Positions 1-8,820 of a stretch of 64,000 nucleotides of DNA are shown here, piece by piece. The notes below the pieces were generated by a model. It was not told where the DNA came from and searched no databases. It saw only the letters and a list, made by a program, of their open reading frames with translations. Origin of the DNA: DASPSM01 sp036008465 (GTDB lineage Bacteria; Planctomycetota; Planctomycetia; Planctomycetales; Planctomycetaceae); NCBI GenBank assembly GCA_036008465.1, contig DASYNP010000131.1, positions 13,328 through 77,327 of the forward strand, written 5' to 3'. Positions within the stretch are counted from its first letter, which is position 1. The number at the start of each line of letters is the position of its first letter. Both the position numbers and the translations under genes were made by a program.

Positions 1-56
1 CTTGTCGCCGCGATCTGATTTCGCGGCATAGAACGCCCTCATTTCGATCCGTGCGG

Positions 57-488
57 CTAAACCGGCGTTCCCGAAGCCGGCTGCACGAGGCCGCGGTCCG
101 GCAGAATGAATAGCGTTCTCGCAATCGCAGAACCGAGCGTTTTGTCGAGATAATAGTTCTTGAGCGCGTGCTCTTTCCGACAGAGCAGGTCGGGGTTCTC
201 CGCAGCGAATTCGTCCCAAGTTGGAGGGCACCCCGTGTCCCGCGTGCGCCGGCCGATCCGTTCCCGAATCAGAAACACGTATGACCACGTGATCGTCTCG
301 TGATACCGGTTCGGCTTCCCGTGAGCTGCGGCCATCTGCTCGAGTGCCCTGGAAAAACGGCCCAAAGCCTCCAGAGGCGGGAACCGACTCAGGTACAGGA
401 ATGCCATGCGAACGTGGTCCGCGTGATGGAACGATCCGGCAGGCAGACGGCAATCTTCAAAATCGCGAATTAGCGGATCGTCGGTCAC
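57..488 (-). CDS. Conserved protein of unknown function, third gene of DoxX operon
   Basis: A soluble protein of 143 residues. I do not recognise a named family. It is rich in His and aromatic residues, with a FHHADHVRMAF stretch near the N-terminus and YHETITWSY in the middle, which could bind a metal, though this is inference. The start is taken as GTG at 488 because a perfect AGGAGG lies five bases upstream. The GTG overlaps the DoxX stop codon (GTGA), so the two genes are probably translationally coupled. An ATG at 527 would extend it by 13 residues into DoxX and has no comparable ribosome binding site. It is the last gene of a three-gene minus-strand operon. Confidence 0.7.
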   Translation of the reverse strand: MTDDPLIRDFEDCRLPAGSFHHADHVRMAFLYLSRFPPLEALGRFSRALEQMAAAHGKPNRYHETITWSYVFLIRERIGRRTRDTGCPPTWDEFAAENPDLLCRKEHALKNYYLDKTLGSAIARTLFILPDRGLVQPASGTPV

Positions 489-841
489 GCGGTCCTCCTG
501 GCGACCTCCGACGTCGTTGCCATGCAAGCGACAACCGCGGCGGCGTAGACCAGTAAACCGAGCTCGATTTCGCCATGAAGCCCGTGAAATGCGCAGGCGA
601 GGGTGAAAATGGTCAGCAAAGCGTAGCCGCCGACACGTCGGAGCTTCGGAACGAGAAACAAAGCGGCGGCCAAAAGCTCAGCGCCACCGATCACGGGGAC
701 GAGCCACGGCGGCAGCCCCAGACGAGACAAGTTGCGGACTGCTGCGCTCGAGACTGCGAAGCGATAGGACTGCCACAACACCACAAGCCCCAAGGTCCAG
801 CGCAATAGCGCGAGGGCCACTCGCTCTCGATTCATGGTCAT
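485..841 (-). CDS. DoxX-family membrane protein
   Basis: A 118-residue protein with about four hydrophobic segments (near residues 8-27, 46-63, 70-88 and 92-110) and the short RxxLGxVxLWQSYRF N-terminal pattern seen in DoxX-like proteins. DoxX-family proteins are small inner-membrane proteins of poorly defined redox or stress-related function. The ATG at 841 overlaps the stop codon of the upstream gene (ATGA) and its own stop overlaps the next gene (GTGA), giving a tightly packed operon. Family assignment is fairly safe; a specific role cannot be given. Confidence 0.75.
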   Translation of the reverse strand: MTMNRERVALALLRWTLGLVVLWQSYRFAVSSAAVRNLSRLGLPPWLVPVIGGAELLAAALFLVPKLRRVGGYALLTIFTLACAFHGLHGEIELGLLVYAAAVVACMATTSEVARRTA

Positions 842-1137
842 TGCCGCTTCTTCCTTTGGGGCTTGTTCGTTGTCTGAGTTTCAATGAGTCGATGGCTGGC
901 TCGTGAGTCGAGGTTGAGGCCGTAGAACTTTTTTAGATCACGAATGCGCCCCAGTGACTCTCCCTTGAAAGCGGATTTGCCATCGAAGGCGTGCAGCACG
1001 ATCCCCTCGAGCAGATCGCCGAGCGTCATGTCGTGGTACTCGGCCAGGCCTTTCAGGACTTTGAGCAGACGTTTTTCCAGCCGAACACCGGTTTGCACCC
1101 GCTCGATGACGTGCGACGATTGCTTCATTGGTACCAT
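838..1137 (-). CDS. Small basic protein, possible DNA-binding regulator, first gene of DoxX operon
   Basis: About 99 residues from the ATG at 1137 (96 from the ATG at 1128). An AGG sits four bases before the 1137 ATG. The central part (RLEKRLLKVLKGLAEYHDMT followed by a GDLLEGIVLHAF helix) resembles ribbon-helix-helix-type small proteins, and the tail KPQRKKRQ is very basic. A 14-bp perfect palindrome (GGTACCATGGTACC, 1130-1143) covers the start region, so autoregulation of the operon is possible. The DNA-binding role is inference. A reading from 1353 would add a low-complexity Arg/Ser-rich stretch and is less likely. Confidence 0.55.
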   Translation of the reverse strand: MVPMKQSSHVIERVQTGVRLEKRLLKVLKGLAEYHDMTLGDLLEGIVLHAFDGKSAFKGESLGRIRDLKKFYGLNLDSRASHRLIETQTTNKPQRKKRQ

Positions 1138-1143
1138 GGTACC
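1130..1143. promoter_or_regulatory. 14-bp perfect palindrome over start of the DoxX operon
   Basis: GGTACCATGGTACC reads identically on both strands and contains the candidate ATG at 1137. Its position over the translation start of a small basic, possibly DNA-binding protein suggests an operator, but no partner site is visible nearby. The remaining bases up to the BlaI promoter at 1427 hold no gene that I can support. Confidence 0.35.
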
Positions 1144-1426
1144 TAGATAACAACAGAGACGCAATCGCAGCGGGATCTCAAGGCGAATTTTACATCGGCA
1201 TGCGATTCCGGAAGTCGTGACGCTCGGAAGTGTCGGCTTTTCTGACGCGGCGAGCGAAGTCCGCGCGTAAGTCCAATTTCTTAGCGTGGCGAGGGAAACC
1301 ACCCGGGTACCTTGGCCGCCTCCGAGACGCTGACGTCTGGTAAGAATCGCCATGTCATCAACTCGGCCCTGGCGGCCGCCTCGTTTTACCAGACACCGTT
1401 CCTATAAAAAATCTCGATTGGCCCAT

Positions 1427-1453
1427 TGACATCTACTGGGCGACCAGTAGCAT
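1427..1453 (+). promoter_or_regulatory. Promoter with BlaI-type operator dyad, module 1
   Basis: TTGACA at 1427-1432 fits a -35 box. It is followed directly by the perfect dyad CTACTGG (1433-1439), GCGA, CCAGTAG (1444-1450), with a weak -10-like TAGCAT at 1448-1453. A dyad between -35 and -10 is the usual place for BlaI/MecI operators. The half-sites differ from the classical TACA/TGTA found before the second BlaI gene in this window. Confidence 0.65.
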
Positions 1454-1492
1454 GGGCGGAAGAAATACTGTCCAACCCGTAGGACGTCTGGC

Positions 1493-1903
1493 ATGACAGA
1501 GCTGATCCCCACCGACCGGGAGCTTGAGGCTCTCAAAATCCTCTGGCAACGGGGGGAGAGGACAGTCCGCGATGTGTGGCAGGAGATGACTGCCGCCGAA
1601 AATGACCTGGCCTATACAACGGTCTTGAGCCTCCTCCAGGTGATGGAGGAGAAGGGGCTTGTCGGCCACAAACGTATCGGCAAGGCGTATGCCTACTTTG
1701 CCAAAATCCGCCGGGAGCCGACCGTGCGGAAACTGGCCGGCGGCTTTCTCGACAAGGTCTTCGACGGGGCCGTCGACGAATACCTGGTCCACGTGCTCGG
1801 TTCGCGCAAGCTCAACGAGGCGGAACTCGTCCGCCTCGAAGCGATGATCGCCGAGGCCCGCAAACGAGCCCGACCGCCGCGCAAGAAAGGGCCCGAAAAA
1901 TGA
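1493..1903 (+). CDS. BlaI/MecI/CopY-family transcriptional repressor, module 1
   Basis: A 136-residue protein of normal length for the family. The N-terminal winged helix is visible as ELEALKILW, then the recognition-helix region TTVLSLLQVMEEKGLVGH and the wing KAYAYFA; the C-terminal half should form the dimer domain cut by the partner peptidase in BlaI/MecI. AGGA lies eight bases before the ATG. The end overlaps the next gene by four bases (ATGA), the standard repressor-sensor arrangement. It probably represses its own operon through the dyad at 1433-1450. The inducing signal is unknown. Confidence 0.92.
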   Translation: MTELIPTDRELEALKILWQRGERTVRDVWQEMTAAENDLAYTTVLSLLQVMEEKGLVGHKRIGKAYAYFAKIRREPTVRKLAGGFLDKVFDGAVDEYLVHVLGSRKLNEAELVRLEAMIAEARKRARPPRKKGPEK

Positions 1904-4900
1904 CGCCCTGGATCGAAGCGATCGCCCTGTGGATGGCGGACTTTTACTTGGCGGCGACGATTCTCTCAGTCATCGCCTGCGCCGCTTTGTGTTTGATGAA
2001 GCAGCCGGCGCGGCGGATGGCCGTCAGTTGGGGAACGTTGGTCAGCCTGCTGATCGCCGCGTTCCTCTGCCAATCGGCCTCGCGTCCGCGAGTGGATCCA
2101 CGGCGACTCTTTGCTCGGGAGGAACGGCCCGCAGTCCCGGTCGAGACAATGGCACGACAAGTCCTCGAGCCGTCCGTTTCGGAAATCCCGTTCGCGCCTC
2201 CGCAGCCCGCTCGGCTGGAGCCAATGGATCCGCCGCCGCAAGCCGATCCGCGGCCGCCGGTCGACGTTTTTGCCCAGCCCGAAATCGCCATCGACAGTCC
2301 GTCTGACGCCAGATTTGACTCGCGGACGATTGTTGGCGACGCCGTCCTTCTGTTCCTCACCGGCGCCGTCTTGATGGCGGCTCGCCTGGCGGTCGGGGCC
2401 TGGCAGGCGGCGCGACTGATCCGGAAAAGTCTCGCGGCTTCTCCCGCATTGGTCGACGAATTGCGGGCGATCGTCGGCGGGGAAGGCCGTTTGCCACGGC
2501 TGCGGATCAATGCCCGGCTGGTCACGCCGGTGGCGACGGGCGCTCTCTTGCCGGCGATCGTGCTGCCGGAGCGCTTTGCCGAGAATTCCGCGCGCGGAGA
2601 GCTGCGGGCCGTGCTGGGCCACGAATGGGCCCACATTCACAACGGCGACCTGTGGCTGTTGGCTCTCGACCGCTGCCTGTTCCCGCTGCTTTGGGCGCAT
2701 CCGGCCTACTGGTGGCTGCGCCGACGCATGCGGCAGGATCAGGAATTCCTGGCCGACGCGGCCGCCGCCTCGCTAATCGGGCCGGCCGATTACGCCGCGC
2801 AACTCGTTGACTGGGCGCGGGAGCTGGCCTGCGTGAAGCGAATTGTCGTCTCAAACGCGGTCGGAATCTGGGAGCGCCCGTCAGGCTTCGCGCTGCGGAT
2901 CTCCACGATTTTGAATCAAGCTGATCGGATTACTCTCCGCTGCTCCGGCCGAGTTCGAACCGCCGTTGTTGCGGGCTTGGCCGCTCTCAGCCTGATCGCG
3001 GCAAGCGTCTCCGTGCGGCCACCCAATGCTGAGTCGGCGCCGCCCCAGAACCAAGCACCTCCGACCACGACTGAGCCATCACACGTCGTCGGTGCCGCCG
3101 ATCGGCCGTCGCAGAAGAGTGCGTCGAAGAAGGTGTCCGCCGCGGACGGTCAATGGGAACTGCGCGGCACGGTTGTCACGGAGGCTGGCGCACCGGTTGG
3201 TGATGTGCTCGTCACCGTGCGCAATTTCCCTTTCGTCGGAACAGTGCGATCCGCGGCAGACGGCCGTTTCTCGTTGACGGTGCCGAACGCGCCCTCTTGG
3301 ATCCTCATGCTGATTGGGAAGGATTCCGGCGGGCTGCGCCAAGGCGTCTATGCGTATTCGGCGGCACTGCCGTGGCCTCAATCTGGCCCGAGTGGTACGC
3401 CGGTGCGGTTGGTGATGAAAGCGGCGCGCGAGATCCCGGTCACCGTCACCGATGCTGGAGGACAACCGGTCGCGGGAGCAACCGTCGGCGCGTGCGCCCA
3501 CATGCTCGAGGTCGCGACGGAAACGTCAGATTCCCAGGGAAGAGCCGTTTTGAGGGTTCCGGCCGATGTCGAGTTGGCGTCCGTCTTCGCAGCCAAGCCG
3601 GAAATCGGACTAGACTACTTTCACTACCGCAATCCAGGCGAAACGCCGGACAACCCGTACGCGCTCGCTCACGACGCAAAGTCAGTCAAGTTCGTCTTGA
3701 ACGGAGCCCGAACGGCGCGGCTGCGGCTGGTCGATGGCAATCAGCGGCCACTCGCCGGCGTACGCGTGTCCCCCGGGTATTTCCAACGCCCACGGAAAGG
3801 GGGCTTCAACGTCTCGGCAATGGAGACGTTCACAAAGACCACGAACGCGGCGGGCGGCGCCACGTTTCACATCATTCCGGCCGATAACCGGGGAAAAGTC
3901 CCGTTCAGCATCTCCACGCAGGATTATGCGATGTCCGATCGGCCCAGTTTTGACCCCGACGCGACGGCGGATGAAATCCGCGTCGTGCTGCTCCGCAAAG
4001 AACTCGTGCGCGGCAGCGTCTCCTTTCCGGACGGCAGGCCAGCGGGGGGCGCCACAGTCGCAGTCGCCGGCGAAGGGTTTGGATCCGAATCGTTTCAAGG
4101 CGAGACGACCTGCGACGAGCGGGGACAATTCGAGATCCGCGTCGTTCCGGAGATGTTTTACGTGTTCGTTGCGACGAGTGGCCGTTTTGTCTCGCCCCGT
4201 CGGACGTGCGTCGTGCGGGCCGCGATACCGATCGAACCGGTCAAACTGGTGGTTCGACCCGGTGCTCGGGTGTACGGCCGATGGACGCTGGAAAGTGAAA
4301 AACGGCCAGTCGCAGGCCATGACCTTGCCCTCGACGAATGGGTCATCAATGACGACTATCGTTTCCTCCCAAAAGAGGGGCGGATTCCGAACCCGAAGAT
4401 CGTCCGCAAATCCCTCTTGCCGAAGGTGATTCGACGGCCGAGGACCGACGACAAGGGGCGGTTCGAGTTCTTCGTCGCGCCGGCTGTGTATTACCTCGCC
4501 GCAAACTATTTCGATGGATCAGTCCCCTACGGTACGCAGGCATTGGGCCGTGACAATGCGGTCTTCGAGATCAAGGACCAGAAGGAGTTTGAGATCAACC
4601 TCCGTTCGGCGCCTCTTAATCGCCGTGATCTCGCCGGTCGCGTCGTGTTGAAATCCGGTCCGAAACAAGCCGTAGCGAACGCGACGATCGAGGGCGTGGC
4701 CACGGAGGAGGTAAACATGGGCAACGAGTTCCAGGTGGTTTCCGATCAACAAGGAAAGTTCCGTGTCCAGCGCGGTCCGTCAGAGATGCTGGTTTACGCA
4801 GCGACCGAGGACCGATCCCTGTCCGCGATCGTCCGCATCACCGCCGACGCCAAGGACGTCGTCATTCCGGTCGCCCCCACCGCCTCCGCACACGGGCGGT

Positions 4901-5217
4901 TGATCGATCGATCGACGGGACAGCCCCTGGCCGACCGCGTGGTCGCCTCCGGCATTTTCCTGCGATGGGGGAAGTATTCCAGTTGGCGGTTCGGGAGCCG
5001 GCTCAAGACCGATCGGAATGGAGAGTTTGTCGTCAAGAACCTCGTTCCGGAGTGCAAATGGGAACTGTCGACCGAGGTTACGGTGGGCGTCGGGGAACAG
5101 GCGTTCGAATCTCCGCAGGTTGTCGGCAGCGTGACGCCAGAATCGCCCGCTCTGCTCGAGTTGGGTGACTTGAAGGTGTCAATTCCCAAATCGGAACCTC
5201 GGCACGGCCATGAGTGA
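1900..5217 (+). CDS. M56 (BlaR1-type) membrane metallopeptidase with carboxypeptidase-regulatory-like repeats
   Basis: 1105 residues. Membrane helices are visible near residues 15-33, 43-60 and 147-167. The zinc-peptidase motif HEWAH is at 241-245, followed by the family's ALDRCLFPLLWAHPAYWWLRRRMRQ region, and a further helix lies near 345-362. In BlaR1/MecR1 the C-terminus is a penicillin-binding domain; here it is replaced by a Pro-rich linker and roughly 700 residues of repeated beta-sandwich units (pattern LRGTVV..AGAPVGDVLVTV, ADGRFSL) of the carboxypeptidase-regulatory/Cna-B type, presumably outside the membrane. Likely role: it senses an envelope signal and cleaves the BlaI repressor encoded just upstream. 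The ligand is unknown. Confidence 0.88.
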   Translation: MTPWIEAIALWMADFYLAATILSVIACAALCLMKQPARRMAVSWGTLVSLLIAAFLCQSASRPRVDPRRLFAREERPAVPVETMARQVLEPSVSEIPFAPPQPARLEPMDPPPQADPRPPVDVFAQPEIAIDSPSDARFDSRTIVGDAVLLFLTGAVLMAARLAVGAWQAARLIRKSLAASPALVDELRAIVGGEGRLPRLRINARLVTPVATGALLPAIVLPERFAENSARGELRAVLGHEWAHIHNGDLWLLALDRCLFPLLWAHPAYWWLRRRMRQDQEFLADAAAASLIGPADYAAQLVDWARELACVKRIVVSNAVGIWERPSGFALRISTILNQADRITLRCSGRVRTAVVAGLAALSLIAASVSVRPPNAESAPPQNQAPPTTTEPSHVVGAADRPSQKSASKKVSAADGQWELRGTVVTEAGAPVGDVLVTVRNFPFVGTVRSAADGRFSLTVPNAPSWILMLIGKDSGGLRQGVYAYSAALPWPQSGPSGTPVRLVMKAAREIPVTVTDAGGQPVAGATVGACAHMLEVATETSDSQGRAVLRVPADVELASVFAAKPEIGLDYFHYRNPGETPDNPYALAHDAKSVKFVLNGARTARLRLVDGNQRPLAGVRVSPGYFQRPRKGGFNVSAMETFTKTTNAAGGATFHIIPADNRGKVPFSISTQDYAMSDRPSFDPDATADEIRVVLLRKELVRGSVSFPDGRPAGGATVAVAGEGFGSESFQGETTCDERGQFEIRVVPEMFYVFVATSGRFVSPRRTCVVRAAIPIEPVKLVVRPGARVYGRWTLESEKRPVAGHDLALDEWVINDDYRFLPKEGRIPNPKIVRKSLLPKVIRRPRTDDKGRFEFFVAPAVYYLAANYFDGSVPYGTQALGRDNAVFEIKDQKEFEINLRSAPLNRRDLAGRVVLKSGPKQAVANATIEGVATEEVNMGNEFQVVSDQQGKFRVQRGPSEMLVYAATEDRSLSAIVRITADAKDVVIPVAPTASAHGRLIDRSTGQPLADRVVASGIFLRWGKYSSWRFGSRLKTDRNGEFVVKNLVPECKWELSTEVTVGVGEQAFESPQVVGSVTPESPALLELGDLKVSIPKSEPRHGHE

Positions 5218-5325
5218 CTCATCGTTGCCGCGGAGTTTGGGAGAAGGTATTGGGCGGGGCGCCTGACGGGACATCTTCGCGGGGTAGTGGATCCAATTGG
5301 TCGCACTTCAAACCCAGTGTGAATC

Positions 5326-5742
5326 ATGAAGGAGTCAGCGGTTCTGGCGCGGTTACGGCGAGTTTGCTTGCAACTGCCGGAGGTGCGGGAAACCGTGAAA
5401 TGGGGGCACCCGACGTTTGAGGCTGGCAAGAGGATTTTTGCCGTGCTCGACCGCTACGACGGCCGGCCCTGCATCGCCTTCCGGGCGCCGCTCGACAGGG
5501 TCGATGAGCTGCTGGCTGACGAGCGGTTCACCGAGGCGCCTTACGCCGCTCGATTTGGCTGGGTCTGCCTGAACGTCGACGGCCCGATCGATTGGGCCGA
5601 AGTCGAGTGGTTGGTGCAGGGGAGCTACCGACTCGTCGCTTTGAAGCGCATGCTCGCTGCCCTGGACGATCGAGGGGCACCGGTGTCTGACCCATCAACC
5701 ATTGCCGCAAGACGAAAGAAAAAAAAGAGCGCGCGTGCCTGA
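5326..5742 (+). CDS. MmcQ/YjbR-family protein
   Basis: 138 residues with the family pattern: LPEVRETVKWGHPTFEAGKRIFAVL near the N-terminus, RAPLDRVDELLADERFTEAPY in the middle, and a final helix (YRLVALKRMLAAL). YjbR-like proteins have a CyaY-like fold and are thought to bind DNA, but no biochemical role is established. The C-terminal tail is unusually basic (RRKKKKSARA). It stands alone: about 110 bases after the M56 gene, and convergent with the PBP4 gene. Confidence 0.85.
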   Translation: MKESAVLARLRRVCLQLPEVRETVKWGHPTFEAGKRIFAVLDRYDGRPCIAFRAPLDRVDELLADERFTEAPYAARFGWVCLNVDGPIDWAEVEWLVQGSYRLVALKRMLAALDDRGAPVSDPSTIAARRKKKKSARA

Positions 5743-5812
5743 CCGGGGCGTCGGGTCGGAACGCATTCGCAGAGCAGAGCAGAGCAGGAGGACCCGTTCC
5801 GCGTTCGGGGAA

Positions 5813-7396
5813 TCACTGCGCTTGCTGGACGATCTCACATAGGTGAGCCAGGACCTTGCCGATCGTCTTGGTCTCTGGCGCTTTGTCGATGTCGACGCCG
5901 GTGACCACGAAGGAAAAGACCAATTCGCGACCGCTCTTGGCGGTCAGATAGCCGGCGAGGGCCTTGCTCGTGACCAGAAAGTGGTCGTTCAGCTGATTCT
6001 CCCAGAAGAGCGTGCCGGTTTTGGCTCGCACTTTTAAGCGGGCCGGACTTTGGGCCGTGACATCGTCGGCGAGCGTCCCGTCGACGCCGAGAACGGGAAG
6101 GGCCCGTTCGTAGGTGGCAAAATCGGGCCGCGTCGACATGTAACGCAGCAGGGCCACCGTCATGCGGGGCGTGGTGTAGTCGGCCGGCGCACCGCCCGCG
6201 CCTCCGCCGAACGAAATCGAATCGGCATCCAACCCGACGCGCTTGAGGAAGTCGTGCTCGAGGCGCAGGCCATCGGCCAGTTGCCGTTTGCCATGCTTCA
6301 CCGCGACCAAGAGCGGGAGCGTGCTGGCATGCAGGTTGTGGCTGACCTTGAGAATCAATCGCGCGTTTTCCGAGAACGGAGGCGACTTGAGCAGGGCGAC
6401 GCGGCTCAGGCCGTGATCGTCTCCCAACTTGGGCAACAGTCTGTCAGGATTCGCGTCATACAGTGAGGCCGCGACACTGACCCCATTCCGTCCAAGCGCT
6501 TCGATGAAGAGCGTTCGGGCCCAGCGCGCGGGGTCGGCGATTTCCTGCACGTAGACGAACCGGCCGCGATCGGCCGCAATGCGACCGCGCAGAACGAATC
6601 GATCATCGCCGGCCGGGTGGCAATCGATCTTGGTCTCCCCGCCCGCTGGGACGGTCTCGACCTGGGCGTCGATTTCGAGCGCCGCAGACTTCGGCCGCCA
6701 GTCGACTTTGGCGGGCGAGCCTTTCACGCCGGGAGTGATCGTGAAGTCGATCAGGTTGTCGTTGATCATAATCGGCGTCAACTGCGACGGCCCGCTGCCG
6801 GTGGCGCTCGCCGGAGCGAACGCTCGAGCGTCGATGACGATTTGTCCGCGGATCTGTCGGAGACCCGTCGCCGCGACTTGCCGCGCGAGCGCGTTCAGTC
6901 CGGCGAGCGGATCACCGGACGTCAGAACGGCGTTGCCCGATGGATTCGCGTAGGTATGGTCGGTCTTCGTGTATTCGATTTCGTTTGTCTTTGTGGTGCG
7001 GCCGCCCATCGTGAGGTCGCCCACGGCCACCAGGATCAAGTCGCCGTCCAACACTCCCGCCGCGTTGACGGCCCCGCGGCGGAAGACGGGCGTCTCAAAG
7101 CAAAAGTCGCTGCCCAGCGCGTCGAGCGCCGCCGCCACGGAATACAGTTTGGTGGTCGAAGCCAGCGGGAAAAGTTTGTCGGCCGCACGTTGGTAGAGCA
7201 CTTCGCCCGTGGCTCGATCGGCAACCAGAATTCCCCAGCGAGCGTGCTTGAACCGGGCGTGGTCGATCACTTCGCGGATCTGGGGCGACAGCTTTTCGTC
7301 CGCGGCGGCGGCCGGGCACAGAACTTGTGCGGCACAACAGACGAGCAGTTGTCCCACCAAGCAGACTGCGGGGAGGCGGAAGCCGGCGTAACGCAT
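5813..7396 (-). CDS. dacB: D-alanyl-D-alanine carboxypeptidase/endopeptidase, PBP4 type
   Basis: 527 residues with an N-terminal signal peptide (hydrophobic stretch 7-30 ending AAAAD). The three active-site motifs of penicillin-binding proteins are present: SxxK as STTK at 80-83, SxN as SHN, and KTG in RAKTGTL. The long insertion between SxxK and SxN is typical of class C PBP4/DacB. It should trim or cleave peptidoglycan peptides in the periplasm. The frame stays open upstream through the desaturase gene, but the protein clearly begins at the ATG at 7396, before the signal peptide. The desaturase gene ends only eight bases upstream, so the two are probably cotranscribed. Confidence 0.92.
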   Translation of the reverse strand: MRYAGFRLPAVCLVGQLLVCCAAQVLCPAAAADEKLSPQIREVIDHARFKHARWGILVADRATGEVLYQRAADKLFPLASTTKLYSVAAALDALGSDFCFETPVFRRGAVNAAGVLDGDLILVAVGDLTMGGRTTKTNEIEYTKTDHTYANPSGNAVLTSGDPLAGLNALARQVAATGLRQIRGQIVIDARAFAPASATGSGPSQLTPIMINDNLIDFTITPGVKGSPAKVDWRPKSAALEIDAQVETVPAGGETKIDCHPAGDDRFVLRGRIAADRGRFVYVQEIADPARWARTLFIEALGRNGVSVAASLYDANPDRLLPKLGDDHGLSRVALLKSPPFSENARLILKVSHNLHASTLPLLVAVKHGKRQLADGLRLEHDFLKRVGLDADSISFGGGAGGAPADYTTPRMTVALLRYMSTRPDFATYERALPVLGVDGTLADDVTAQSPARLKVRAKTGTLFWENQLNDHFLVTSKALAGYLTAKSGRELVFSFVVTGVDIDKAPETKTIGKVLAHLCEIVQQAQ

Positions 7397-7404
7397 GGAT
7401 GAAT

Positions 7405-8457
7405 CTAAGACGAAATGCCGACCATCGCCGATTTTTCTTCGTCCCAGAGCTTTAACGAAGCGCACGACAGGCTGTCCCAAAGCGTGAGCCGGACGACCCG
7501 TTGCAATGCGGGATTTTCGTCGAAGCTTTCTTGGAGACGGTAATTGGGAATCTGGCTGTCGAGGTGGTGGACATGGTGCAGACCGATGTCGGCGGTGAAC
7601 CACCGAAGCACGGCCGGAAGTTCGTAGTAGGAACTGCCGTCGAGTCCCGCGTCGAAATAGTCCCAGCCCTCGTGTCGCCGCCAATAGGTCGACTCGAAAT
7701 GGTGCTGGACGTAGAACAACCAGGATCCTGCCGACGCGGCAATCGCGAGCACCGGAATGTAAGTCAGCAGGAAAAGCTTGAGTCCGATGAGCCAGGACAT
7801 CGACAGGACAAGTGCCAACAGCCCCAGGTTGGTCCAGTGGACTCCGAGCCGCTCCTTCTTCGAGAGCCACGGTTCGAATCGTGTGAATCGCTGGGCGATG
7901 ACGAAGTACACAAACGCCCCGATTCCGAACAGAACCAGCGGATGACGGTGCACGCGGTAGACGAGCCGCTGAAATGCGGAAAGATTGCGGTACTCGCGGA
8001 CGGTGAGCATGTGCACGTCGCCGCATCCACGACGATCGAGATCGCCCGAGGTCGCGTGGTGGATGGCGTGGTTCTTCCGCCAGCGGTCGTAAGGGGTCAG
8101 GGTCAAGACCGAGAGGGCCCGGCCGAGGGCGTCGTTCGCGGCTTTCGACTTGAAGAAGGATCCGTGACCGCAATCGTGTTGCAGGATGAACAGGCGGACG
8201 AGACAACCAGCCGTCGGAAACGCCAAGAGGAGCGCGAGCACGTCGGAGTATTGCCAGCTGAAACCGACCAAGACCCACAGCACCAAGAGTGGGCAGAGGG
8301 AAGACGCCAGTTGGAAGAGGCTGCGGCCGAGCCGGGGCTCGCGGTAAGGAGCCAGCATGGCTCGGTAATCGGCTGAGCTCGAAGATTCAATGGACGGGCC
8401 GGCGGAGCGCGTGTGCGTCGCTTCCGGGAGTAAATCTGTTCCGGTCGACACAGGCAA
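7405..8457 (-). CDS. Membrane fatty acid desaturase
   Basis: 350 residues. The three histidine boxes of acyl-lipid desaturases are visible: HDCGH at 94-98, HAIHH at 130-134 and HHVHH at 294-298, with an extra QHH at 251-253. Hydrophobic helices surround the boxes. The pattern fits the DesA-like delta-12/omega-6 group, which introduces a double bond into membrane acyl chains with a di-iron centre. Substrate position cannot be inferred. It is the first gene of an operon with the PBP4 gene, and is divergent from an RRM RNA-binding protein, so its promoter should lie within 8458-8820. Confidence 0.9.
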   Translation of the reverse strand: MPVSTGTDLLPEATHTRSAGPSIESSSSADYRAMLAPYREPRLGRSLFQLASSLCPLLVLWVLVGFSWQYSDVLALLLAFPTAGCLVRLFILQHDCGHGSFFKSKAANDALGRALSVLTLTPYDRWRKNHAIHHATSGDLDRRGCGDVHMLTVREYRNLSAFQRLVYRVHRHPLVLFGIGAFVYFVIAQRFTRFEPWLSKKERLGVHWTNLGLLALVLSMSWLIGLKLFLLTYIPVLAIAASAGSWLFYVQHHFESTYWRRHEGWDYFDAGLDGSSYYELPAVLRWFTADIGLHHVHHLDSQIPNYRLQESFDENPALQRVVRLTLWDSLSCASLKLWDEEKSAMVGISS

Positions 8458-8820
8458 ATTCTCCGTGGGATTTTGTTAATCAGTCGGCTGTCGAGAGGCC
8501 GTATTATCGACGAACCGCCGGCCAGGACAAGGTGGCTTTGGCGCGATCTGTTGGTCGGGGAGCAAGATCGAGCGAGTCGAATTGGGTGATCGAGCCCCGT
8601 CTGACTAGGAGTTGGCGTCGAGAATTGCTATGCTTTTTGCCAGTGCTCTCCACGCGGCCATTGCCCATTGGATCACTTGTGAGGTCCTTGGCTCTTTCAG
8701 GACGCGAGGCGTGTTTTTCTGATTCCCCTGTTCGACGCCCGAGCTTGTGGCGACAGCTTATGGCCGTGAGACCCTGCTGCGACGTGAGCGTGTTGCGTCT
8801 TGTTTCCCGAGGAGGCCCAT
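8458..8820. other. Divergent intergenic region, desaturase / RRM protein
   Basis: About 360 bases without a credible gene. It must hold the promoters of the desaturase (leftward) and of the RNA-binding protein (rightward). I do not see clear -35/-10 boxes. Only the strong GAGGAGG ribosome binding site (8809-8815) before the GTG at 8821 can be assigned. The length leaves room for a long leader, as often found on cold-shock mRNAs, but this is speculation. Confidence 0.4.

Noticed and set aside
7397..8278. N-terminal extension of the PBP4 frame through the desaturase gene
   Set aside because: Translation is Arg/Pro-rich shadow sequence; the signal peptide begins at the ATG at 7396 and the desaturase on the same strand explains the DNA.
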